64,000 nt of DNA, taken from positions 3,212,146-3,276,145 of the forward strand of contig OU744447.1 of the NCBI GenBank assembly GCA_916610825.1, given 5' to 3'. The translations under genes were made by a program, and so were the position numbers. The notes below the pieces were generated by a model, which searched no databases, was not told where the DNA came from, and worked only from the letters and a program-made list of their open reading frames with translations. This stretch comes from Haliclystus octoradiatus (Eukaryota > Cnidaria > Staurozoa > Stauromedusae > Haliclystidae). Positions 1-12,500 of the stretch are shown here, piece by piece (the first letter of the stretch is position 1; each line of letters opens with the position of its first letter).

Positions 1-329
1 ATAGACAGGTGGTCGCTGTACAGGTGGCTGTTATAACATGTTGACTGTATAACCTTGGCGGACCTTGGTCAATATCAGTCGATATTCATTGAAGGCATTG
101 AAGTTATTTTCATGAATTGTTTGTGCACTGCTATTAAAATAAATAAACAGTTCCCGACAGGATTGTATACTAGCTAGAATGCCAAACAAATATTGAGTAG
201 TTTATGAACATGTCATAAAAAAGTTCATGGAAAAAGACCATTTAGAGTCCTTGAACTGTTCATGAACAGTCCAGGAACTCAACACGCATTGGTTACATTT
301 GAATACAATGCTAGATTTGATGTACTTAC

Positions 330-593
330 ATGCAGTACCAAGTTCAAATGGTACAGCTTGTACGACACTACCGGCTGAATTTGTTGCTTTGCATTTATAA
401 AATCTAGTATAAGGCGCCTCTGACGCTGTTGTTATAGTATATACTGCAGAAGAAGCCAGTACTTTATTTGTTTCATCAAGCCATTGATATGAAGGTAAAG
501 GCACGCCACTAACGGAACAAAAGAAAACAACTTGCGTGCCAACTTGAGCAAAGTTATTCGGTGGAGACATTTGTGATTGAATAGAATCAATAT
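330..593 (-). CDS. Gene B exon 32: Ig-like domain 25 (last exon in window)
   Basis: 88 codons. Core: FFC, YQWLDE, RFYKCKATNSAG. Ends T|GTAAGT in phase 1, so the reading frame must continue left of the window. There is no stop codon and no poly(A) signal candidate here. Confidence 0.85.
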
Positions 594-3500
594 CTAGAAA
601 TAAATAAAAACAGTGAATAAATTATTCAATTGTTAAACGGAATATATACTACGGACACCAAAACCACTGAAAAATCTGTGATGTTTTTTCGTGGCGTTTT
701 CATGGAATTTCATGGAATTTTCACATCATGAATATGAATGTTTTCATGGTTTCATGGTTATAATTCTTTCATGACTTAAAATTGTGTGGTTTTCACCTTT
801 TTGCATTTTCATGCTGTTTTCATGGAATTTTCACATCGTGAATATGGATGTGTTTTCATGGTTTCATAGTTCCATGGTTCAAACTCTTTCATGACTTAAA
901 CAATGTGTGGTTTTCACATTTTTACATTTTCATGGAATTTTCATGGTTTTGGGTGTTGCTAGTGATATATAGAGTAGCCTAGTAGTACACACTGATTCAA
1001 CAGAAAATGTTCATGAACTCATGGATTATTCAAAGAGTAAGAATAAAATGTCCAATAAAATATTATGCCGTAAATCTATAAAGATTTGGGACTCTTTTCT
1101 GTTACTACAGTCGAGCTTGCTTAATATCCCCCCTCTGGTACAGATGAAAAGTGGGACATTAAGCAAGGTGGGATACTAAGAGAGGTAGGCTTATGAGAGT
1201 TTTTATGGAAAATGGAAAATAGAAATCAGTTTTATGTGGGGATATTAAGCAAGGTGTGCTATTAAAAGAGGGGATATTAACCGAGTTTGACTGTAATACA
1301 AAACACCCTAAAAATGGAATTGTTCAAGAGTTCTGATGTCTGCGAGATTTCATGAACTCTTCATGAACATTGGGGCCATTTAACGTTCATGAACTGTTCA
1401 GGAACTCTTCATGAACATTGGGGCCATTTAACGTCCATGAACTGTTCAGGAACTCTTCATGAACATTGGGGCCATTTAACGTTCATGAACTGTTCAGGAA
1501 CTCCTGAACTGCTTTTTGCAGGTGTAAACTTGATATCCTGTAATACGCTAAACATCGATAAAGAGTACAAAGACCAAACATTATTTGTAATTTCACAATG
1601 TCACTTACAGTTGACAATTACTTGAACTCTTCCAATTTCTCTGTTTCTGACTCTATCTTTACAGACATACGTTGTTCTATCTTGTTGTCTTTTTATTGAA
1701 GGGATCGTTAATTTTGTATTCTCAACATCTGTGTCTAAATCCCAGTAAATAGCAGGAGATGGTATACCACTGGCACGACATTCAATACTTAAAGTATCTC
1801 CTTCATTCAGAGTTTGTGTCTGAGATACAAAATCAACTTGAAAATCTGTAGAAAAAAAGAAAGGAATAGCAATAAACTCATCAAAAGTTTATAAATATAC
1901 ATTATAATCCATGCTGAAAAATTTTATTGAAAAATTAAATGAAATCGGTTTTCTCAAATAGATGTTTAATTAAAACAAACAGCTAGTGTTATGCTATTGA
2001 TTCTGAATGAAGAACAATGTTTCGTTGTTGTTACCAACACAGCAAGCGTAAAATTTTATATCAAGATAATAATAGCAAATTTATACAAAGTAGTGTAATG
2101 GTTTTGGTTAGGGAGTTGGAAATGTCCCCTGCGAAAAAAGTTCAGGAGTTCATGAACAGTTCATGAACGTTAAATGATCCCAAATTGGAGCCATTTAACT
2201 TTTGTGAACTGTTCCTGAAATGTTTTTCGCAGGACAGCCCGCATGGTCTTGGGTTCAATCATCTAATGATTACAATCAGGAAGGGAATCCGGCCTTCCCT
2301 TGCAAAAAACAGTTCAAGAGTTCATGAACGTTAAATTGCTCCAAATTTTTATGAACTGTCCGTGAAGGTTCATGAACTGTTCATGAACAGTTCATGAAAA
2401 TTTGTAGCCATTTAACGTTCATGAACTCCTGGACTGTTACCAACTGAAAACTACCCTGTTTGTGTTAAAATTTACGTAGCTTCCTAATAATGTGCAGAAT
2501 ACCAAAATAACCTTTTTGATACACAAGAAATCTTATTTTGATATATAACATGTTGTTCCAAATTGGTAAGAAAACTGAATTAGAGTTCATTATATACTCA
2601 CAGTTGACGACAAGAACAAGAGCATTGGCCAGAACTGTAGTCCCTGCATCATTTGTTGTTTTGCATACATAGCTACCTGCATCCGACCGACTAGTTTGAA
2701 AACTATGCAATGCTGATGTTGAAAGAGATGTATCGCTATCAGTTTTAAGCCATTGATATGAAGGTGATGGAGAAGCACTTCCAACGCAACTCAATTGGAC
2801 TGTCGCACCTTCATTTACAGTCAAAACAGACGGAGTGGAAGTGGCCGTTGGAACGTCAATATCTAAACAAGAATATAAATGTAGGATGTATAATCAAGTT
2901 AAAAATATTTGATGTATCTGTTTTCAATGAACATAAACAGTATTTACTCAATACCCCTGCGAAAACAGTTCAGGAGTTCATGAACGTTAAATTGCCCCAA
3001 ATTTTCATGAACTGTCTGTGAGGGTTCATGAACAGTTCAGGAAAATTGGAGCCATTTCACGTCCATGAGCTGTTCATGAACTCCTGAACTGTTTTTCGCA
3101 GGGGTAGAATTTGGCCTATTGTCTAAATCGACATACACAAAACGTAATTAGTGAGACAAGAGAAAAGAGTATTAAAACACAATCCCTTAGTGTTATCTTC
3201 CATAACCCTTGCAAAAACAGTTCAGGAGTTCATGAATCTTTCATGAACTGTTCATGAACAGTCTGTGAAGGTTTATGAACTGTTCATGAACTCCTGGACT
3301 GTTTTTGCAAAGGAAAGATATAGTACCTGTGAAATATTTGATTAAAAATTAATCAATACAATTCATGAACAAAACATAATACATAATACGGTGTAACATA
3401 TAAGTCAAATAAGGATAAGTCAAATTCCCGCTTATCTGCAACCTGGCTTTGAAACCTGTTTTCTGGTCAAGTCCTTGCTTAACAATTTCGGATAACTGCA

Positions 3501-6500
3501 AATTCGAATAAACACAATTTTGACTTGCTCTTAAGAGGGTTACACTGAACATGATATAAACGCAAAAACAGACATTATATTTTCTACTAAGAGCTTTACG
3601 CCTTTGGCGATAATCAAGCAATTTAATCTATGAAAAATAAATGTGCTACCTCCTTTATGGTGTATATATACAAGAAGATAATTTTATTAAGCTTTATATT
3701 AGGTAACTACATTGTTCTTATAGCGAATAGCTCATGTTTATTGTTAAGTTTTGAAGTTTGATAAATAGAATTTGTTTTCATAACGGCATTTGCTGATTAT
3801 CTGTTTTATATTTAATCTCAAAAAATAATATGGTAGTTCTCAGAGAGGCAATGGTCACGCTCTTTCATTTGTTGTTAGCTATATTGCTGTGGCAGAGGCT
3901 TGTATATATACCATTGAAGGTATCACACCTATTTTTAAAGATTAAATTGCCCGATGATCGCCAAAGACCTGAACCTAATAGTAGCAAATACAAAACTTTT
4001 TGTCTGATTTTTGCCTTTATATACTGTTAAATATCTCTGCATTTATGGCATTGAGTACTATTAAAACAGCAAAGACTACACAAGTACATTTATAATATTA
4101 ATCAATATATAAAGTTTTCTATCCATAAAAGATATTTTTCTTCACAATAATATTTTGCTTGATTAGTGTTGACGTTCGAAAAACTATTTGGTAACCATAG
4201 TAATAATCGATTGGTCAAACTTACAGTTTACAATTATAGAACCTGTTCCAATAACTTGATTTTTTCTTGCTGCATCAGTACATGTGTAGCTCCCAGCTTT
4301 ATTTCTTGTAATCGAAGAAAATGTTAGTTGTTGAGTAGATTGTATAGGATCTGTATTCCATTGTACATTTGGTGTTGGAATACCTTCAATTTCACATCTA
4401 AGAACTGCTTGGTCACCTTCCTTAACCGTTACAACAGTATCAACAGCAATAACTTTCAAATCTATAGAAAAAATCCAGATAAATTACATATGAAATCACG
4501 TCACTACTCTGACATAGAAACCATGAAAAAAAGTGTCTTCAAATCTAAATATCATGTTGTTTTCATGGCATTTCACATTTTAATATCGAGAATATGGATG
4601 TTTTCATGGTTTCCAAACATTACATGGCCTAAAATTGTTTTCGTTTTCGCTTTTTTACATTACGTTTATGGTATTGGTATTGGTAGTGTAATTCTGTCAT
4701 CAATGTTGTAAGTTTCAAATGTGTCTATCAATAAACAAGCACATTTTGCCTATGTTATGACACAAACCATTTGCACATAGCATATTGAAAATATCAAATG
4801 TTTTATTCATATGTGGTTGAAATTAAATAATATTTTAATAACATATGAGTGGTGATTGAATGACAACAACTATGTATGAACTTTAATTACAACAAAGTTA
4901 CGCATACATTAATTACCCTAATAAAATGCTGAACTAAACTTACATTGTACAATAAGACATATTTCAGTATCTCCGCCAGAATTAGGTGTTTTGATTTCAA
5001 ATGTATTTGTTGCTTCGCACGAGAAACATCTTGGAGGTGATGTAGGTAAAGTAGGTCGATTAGTTTGAAATGTCAAAGTATCACCAAATGATTTGCTATC
5101 ATAAGCACCACTTGGTCCTGATAATATTTCAAAAGTTGGTTCAGGATAGCCTTTTGTTTCACATGTAAATGTCACTGAAACTCCTTCATTAACAGTTGAA
5201 CTTGGACTCATTGAAATTGTTGGGACATCCAAATCTAAATTACAAAATCAAATTCGGTTAATAATCACGAATTTGCAATGGCTTAGCCCCTGTGAAAAAC
5301 AGTTCATGAACTCCTGAACTGTTTTTCGCGGGGGGTGATACCAGTTATTAAATCACATTACAAATTTTGAAAACTGAAATCATACTTTATTACGAAGACG
5401 GATAATGATTACTTACAATTGACAATCAATTGAACTGTTCCTAATTGTTGACCACCTCTTGCGTTATCAGTGACAGTGTATACGGCAGCATCAGATGGTG
5501 TCGCAGAAGCAAAAGTAAGTGTAGGTCCTAATGTTGATTGTGAATCAGACCATTTCAGTTGCGGTGTTGGATTGCCTGTTGCTGTGAATTGTAAAACCGC
5601 TGATTGACCACTATTCACTGTTACAACTGGTGTATTTGAGCCAATCGTTATGTCTGAAACAAAACATTCAAACATTACAATTTATGTTGTTTATATTAGC
5701 AAGTCGTAGTAGTATGTAGTGTATCCGCTTAAATGAAAGTCACAATACAAACGGTTTTCAATGCATTTCTGCAAATTTTCACTTACTTAAAATTTTTTAA
5801 CAGGGACTTGACGTTGACCACAACATAGTTTACATTATAGTTCCCCTGATAAGCATATATTTTGTTGGAAATATCATTCATCCACAAACTGAGTAAGCTA
5901 ATAGCTTTTTTTCACTGAGGTGCCCTTGCGAAAAACATTTCATGAGTTCATGAACAGTTCAAGAACAGTTCATGAACATTTCATAGAAATTGGGGCCATT
6001 TAACGTTCATGCACTGTTCATGAACTCCTGAACTGTTTTTCGAAGGGTGGTTGGTTAGTTTGTTAGTGTTTTTTATGTGCATATGAATTTTAATGACCAG
6101 ATGCCGTTGCTGATACCAACCAATATTGCTATTGCCAAGGATTGAACCCAAGACCTTGTGGGCTGAAGGCGAATTCCCTAACCACTACACAGAGGCTGCA
6201 CACTTGTCTGGATTAAACTTAAGCAGGTACACTGTATAATATTATATATATAGCTCATTACAATTTATGCCATTAAACTAAAATATAACCATCAATAATT
6301 AACCAAGATACGAACATTATGTTAAATTGTGCAAAACCTCCCAAAGATACTCCAAGAACAGTCTATAAAGACTTCATGAAAAGTCCATGAAAATTAATGT
6401 CTCAACATAATGAACTCAACATTTATTATTTACAGGCAGAGCAGCTGTTAATAGAAATATAGAACAATTTTACATCAATAAGCATGTGAATTGTTCAGAC

Positions 6501-9500
6501 TAAAGAGTATAGAGTTGTCTATTTACAGCTAAGATCTTAGCATCGGAGCAAGAATTTCAATGCTAATCGGGGCCCTTCTGGGCCATTTACGTTTTCAACT
6601 AAATCCAGCCGCAGTACAGGAGAAAAGTAACAAAAACGGTGCTTGCAGTTGCACTATTATATGATTTGAAATATAACTTTGCAGCACAAATGATAAACTT
6701 TGTGGTTGATGCACAATACCCTATGTAAGATATACTTGAGTTCATGAGCTATCATGAATGTCAACTTTCATGAACATTTTTCACAAACCGTTTATCAACT
6801 GTTCACTTAGATTTAAAAAAAAAATCAGGTCATTTAACGTTCATGAACTGATTTCACTGGGGCTTTTCATAAACTCGTAATCATTTTTTACATGGAATAG
6901 CACAACAATAAATGCTGCTAAAGATTCTTTGAATAGAGTTAACCTGTTTTATGAAAACTAAACAAAGATAAAATATCATCTTACAAAGTATTTCAAGTCT
7001 TTGCGTATCAGCAGTCTCCACACCAGCTTCACCTGACGCTGTACATGAGTATTGACCGTCATTTTCTGCAGCAACTGAATTTAGCTCCAGAATAGTACCA
7101 GATTCATTTGGTATAGGATTGCCATTGAATTTCCATATAAATGTTGGCTCAGGATTTGCAGCAGTGACGCAGGCAATCGTTACATCTTCATCTTCACTAG
7201 CAGGGTTGTTGTCAAAGCTTAAAACAGGTTTTGTCAAGACTGCGAAATAAAATAAACACAAATGCTGAGTATCGCATTCTCTGGGAAGAGCCACAGGCCT
7301 TATATTCTGCCCCACGAGAGTCACGGCATACCTGCTAGAGAAAGTTTGAAAAAATCGTTATCCTGTATTTGAGAAATGCCAATCAGATGCAACCTTGAGC
7401 AATCAACATTTCACTTATTGTTCATTTAAATTTTCCTTTTATTTTGCGTTTCAAAAGAAATGTCATTTCACACACTGATTGTGTTTTGACTTTTGGAAGC
7501 CACCATGCTACGACATGCCTCGCTGCTTCGTGTTTCTATTTTTTGATATCAAATTGAGATGTTCTCCAATTTTATATAGAAAATAATTTTCCACATTAAA
7601 GTAATTATTTGTTTGTCACCAGATACCAGACAATATCAGAGGTAGCTTTTAATTCTGTCAAAATTAACCCAGCAACGCAGGTAAAACATTGCTACGCCTG
7701 CTAAAGACAGTTCCGGAGTTCATGAGCAGTTCATGAACGTTAAATGGCCCAAGTTTTTATTAACTGTTCATGAACTCCTGAACTGTTTTTTGCAGGGGTA
7801 GTAGTACAATAATTAGCAACACATTATTATACAAGATTTTTCCAGATTTGAGCTGTCAATGGGGAGATGGGATGAAAATGTTTATTCTCAGCGCATGTAA
7901 ACCCCTTCAAAAAAATGTGTTATGTTCATGAACTGTCCATGAACTTAGTCAACAATGCATGAACAGTTCATGAACATTGGCTATTAACATTCATGAACTG
8001 TTTTCACAAGGGTTGTCATGTTCTGCCCCTGCAAAAAACCTTTCAGGAGTTCATGAACTCCTGAGCTGTTTTTCGCAGGAGTTAAGTTTAGATTAAGTCA
8101 ATTAAATTTTGTTTAACTGAACAACACTTGAACTTTGTAAGCTTTTTGCTATCTGAGTGGTGTATATTTTTATTTCAGGTCATATTTCTTATATCGTTCC
8201 GATCCGGCCAAATCCATATCCGAATATTCAACTTAGCAAATAATTTCCACAAATAATTTGATTAATGGAAAACTTGTTTTTCTTATGCCAAGCGCTTTCT
8301 TCTGCCAAATTTCACATGACATCTGTGCACAAAATACTATCCAGTTTAGTTTGACCGCAGCAGACTCCAGGAAGAGCCATATTTTTCTCTTTGCCAAATA
8401 TCTTCCGCTTAACATACATGTTTTCCAGACAGGATAATATGCACACAAACTTTTGAATCTGAAAACTGTAATTTCTTAACATATATGGCATACCGTAGTA
8501 AAATAATGCTGAAAAATATTTTATTCGATCAATTAACTAAAAAAGAGTAATTGTCAAATAAATTATTAACATTTTCAAGGAAATCTGAAAACTGATCCAA
8601 CGATAAAAAATTCAATCCGACAAAAATCCCATTGGATCATATCAGATGCAGATTTCAAGTCATTACTCAGACCTTACACTCTTTTTTTTTTTTTTTTTTT
8701 GGATTTATCATTTATCCACAAACCGGGTAAGCTTGCAGCTTTTTTTCACTGGGGTGGTTGGTTAAATTGGTTAGTATTTTGAAGCTTGTGTGAGTTTATA
8801 GCCGGATGCCCTTCCTGACGCCAACCTATAGTGCTCTGGCCAGGGATTGAACCTGAGACCCTGCGGGCCGTGGTCCAACGCTCTAACCACTACACCAAGG
8901 CCGCACACTTCAAATCTATCATATCTATCATATCATATCTTTGCTAGTACTTACAATATGCCTCTAATTTAACAAGCAATGAAATGAGTGTCCCTTGAGA
9001 ATTTGATGCTTCACAATGATACATGCCATCGTGAGATGTTTGAGTTGATGAAATCGTAAACGTATCATCTGTACCACCATTGATTGGTATATTATTTCTG
9101 TACCATTGAAAACTTGCTACTGGTCGAGAGTTGACTGTACATGAGAATGTTACTGCTTTATTTTGTATAACATATTGCGTTGTAGATGGTGAGATGATTG
9201 GTGATTCAATATCTTGAATAGAAATGCAAAAATAAAATACACATTACATCTTTCAACTTGAAACGTAGCAAGTATGCCGTTACCCCGTAATAAGGAGTAT
9301 TAGCTCAGAATAATTCCCCTGTAAAATAATCCATGAGTTCATGAACAGTTCATGAAAATTTTCTTGTGAATTCATGAACAAGTTGATGAACGTTGAATCG
9401 CATTTTGGCAATTTCACATTCATGAAATCATAAACTTTTTTTACAGGGGAATAGACAGAGCAATCAGACTTCAGATCTGATCATATCTATTTGACTGTTG

Positions 9501-12500
9501 TTCATACCCCCCCCCCCCCAAAGGTCAGCTCAGTCAACTCCGATTACCATATTCTGATGGCGGATGGAATGGTTCAAAGGGAATGAATTATAAGTAGCTT
9601 GACAAGTGATGCCATTCTGCCATGAAATCTGTTGAAATTAATCTGCAGTGTCATGGCATAGATCAATAAAGAACATTTACAATCATTGCTCTTATCGAAA
9701 AGACCCACTCCTCTATAAATAGAAGAAAGGTACAGGGACCTTCGGTAGGGTACCGTCTCACTTACTCAATATCCTTTAATCCTTTTACTTCAGAGCAATT
9801 ATTCTTAGCTACAATTTTTGCAACCTTAAAGACACCCTGATAAAATAATTATAACAAATTGCATTTCACGTAGTTTAGTTAACCCAATTGTGAGATTTTT
9901 TGACCAGCCCAAATGTTGAATCATATCATTCACATAAATCATTACCATTGAATAATGTTGAAAACAAGATCTGTACCCCATATTTTCTCTGTATCCAAAC
10001 GAGAAAGTTTAAAAATATAGAAAACCCTTTATTGTCAATAATTTTTCTCAAAAATTATATAAATACAATAGAATTACATTCTTGTGACTATTTTGAAATT
10101 AGGTCAACAATGACAGAATTTTGAGAATGTCATTACCATCGGCCGAAGAAGCTACTTTCAGATTTGAATTGTTCAATGTTTGAAGATGTTAATTACAGTT
10201 TAGGTTGAATTATTTACCCAAAAGTTAAGATAATATTATGACCTCTTTCAAACTCTTGAAAACACAAAATTTGAGCTGTTTTGTATCTTAGTTCTCCCCC
10301 TGCGAAAACAGTTCAGGAGTTCATGAGCAGTTCATGAACGTTAAATAGCCCCAAATTTTCATGAACTGTTATTGAACTGTTCATGAACTATCTGTGAGGG
10401 TTCATGAACAGTCAGGAAAATTGGAGCCATTTAACGTTCATGAACTGTTCATGAATTCTGTTCATGAACTCCTGAACTGTTTTTCGTTGGGTTCATTAAA
10501 ATAATTTGGTTCATTTGATTGTCTTTTTTCAAACTGATGTTCAGCTAAGGCCTTAAAAACTAGACTCTTAATTATACACTATAAGATTTCAAAGTACAGA
10601 TAATACATTGGAAATATTCTGAAAAAGTACTGAAATATCAGTAAATATTCAGCCCTTTTTCAGTACTTCTTCAAAAAAGTACTGAAAAAATCTGTATTAT
10701 TTCTGTACATTTTCAGTAGCCTTGTCTTCTTTAGTACTTTTTCAGTATATTTTCAGTATATTTCCAGTACTTTAAAATCCCATAGTGATACTAGATACTT
10801 ACATAGTATGTTGAGGCTAATTGGATCAGATAACTTTGATTCATACGATGTGACAACAGTACACTTATATACGCCATGATGATTCTTTGTTAAAGTAGAT
10901 ATTGTAAATGTTTTCGATGTTTCTGTTGAAAGTTCCACAGCGTCTTTATGCCATTTGTAAGATGTAATTCCAGGTGCAGTGACAGCATTACATGTGAAAA
11001 TAATGAAGCGTCCGACTGGTTGTGATAATTGAACTGGATTCGATGTGATTGGTTGCATAGTTATATCTATAAAGAAGAAGAACGACATAAGTCATATTAT
11101 TGAATGCCTGTATAAAGTTGATTGGCCTAATCATAGACTGTTCATGAACGCAAAGATTTCTTTCGCAGGAGTTATGCTCTATGTATTTTTTAGCGGTTTA
11201 GAGCTAGTTGGAAGAAGAACGACTGGTTGGTTTTGCGATTCTGAATGGGAGTTGTACTTTGTGTCGGTTTAGCAATTTTGATTTGCACTTAATTAAGGGA
11301 TTACACTAATTGCAATAATAACAATACTAATTGGATAAACAGTTTTGGAGGATTTTGCTAAGAAATTTTCTTATCAGATTCAGACTGAATTTAAATTATG
11401 AAATTTTGATTGGGTTTGGGTTTGGATTCTAAATATTTCATAATGTTGACTGATCGTTATTCAACAAATCTAATTCGACGCACAAAGTTAGAATTATCCC
11501 TCAGCCGTAATTCAATAAGATACTCACAATAGACATTAATGGTCATTGGCGCTGCGGCAGGGAGATTTGTAGAAACAACATTTGTTGCACGGCATTCATA
11601 ACTACCAGTATCACTTGGTTTAAGACCAGCTTTGATGTAAGATACGCTTGTTACTTTCTGACCATCTACAGGCGCAGTTGATGCCACAACATTACCTCCA
11701 TAATACCATTCAATTAACGCAGGTGGATTTGCTGTCACAAAACATCCCAGGGATAATTGCGTATTTTCTGATAGCCATTGTGTAGATATATACGGGGCAA
11801 TAATTGGTGTATCCAAGTCTGAGTAAAAATTGAAATTGAATTAAAATTGGCAGTCGTTGATTAGTGGCTTAAAAAAAATAACCAATGCATTTATAAGGGT
11901 GGGTGATTATTTCAAGGGTATTAGTATATTTGAAGGGCTTTCCGGAAATTTCTATTTGATAATTAGCCTATTATCTGGTGAAACGTGTTTATAGAATAAG
12001 GAAAAGCGATATCATTCAATTAACAAAAGAATATTAAAGAATAATATTTTACCAGATGTTGCTGTAACTCAGTGAAGAAATCAAAATTTGTATAGTTTAA
12101 CGGTTTGGTGCAATCAAAAAGTCTAGCAACCATAGACTTTTGTTCACATCCTTCAAATGTATGCTACAAATTTGAATCATTTGAAATCTTACTGGAAACA
12201 CTGAATCGGAAAGAATTGGGCATTTAAATTTTCAGTAGATTTCCACTAGATTTCCAGTAGATTTCCAGTAGGCCTTCAGTTCTTTTGAAATTTCTAGGTA
12301 TTGTGAAAACTGTTCATGAAAGTTAAATGGCCGAATTTCAAAAACTGTTCATGAATTGTTTATGAAAAAGTTATTAATTGTTCATGAAAATTTGGCATTT
12401 TAATATCTATATTCCATTTATGAACTGTTCATGAACAATATCATGGACAGTTCATGAACTCAACACATTTTCTTAGCAGGAATAGCTTACATTGTACATC

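Noticed and set aside
1361-1512. Regularly spaced GTTCATGAAC palindromes as a CRISPR-like array or a cluster of transcription-factor sites
   Set aside because: The repeats belong to a MITE with defined ends and TA duplications, scattered through introns. This is a eukaryotic genome, and there are no unique spacers.
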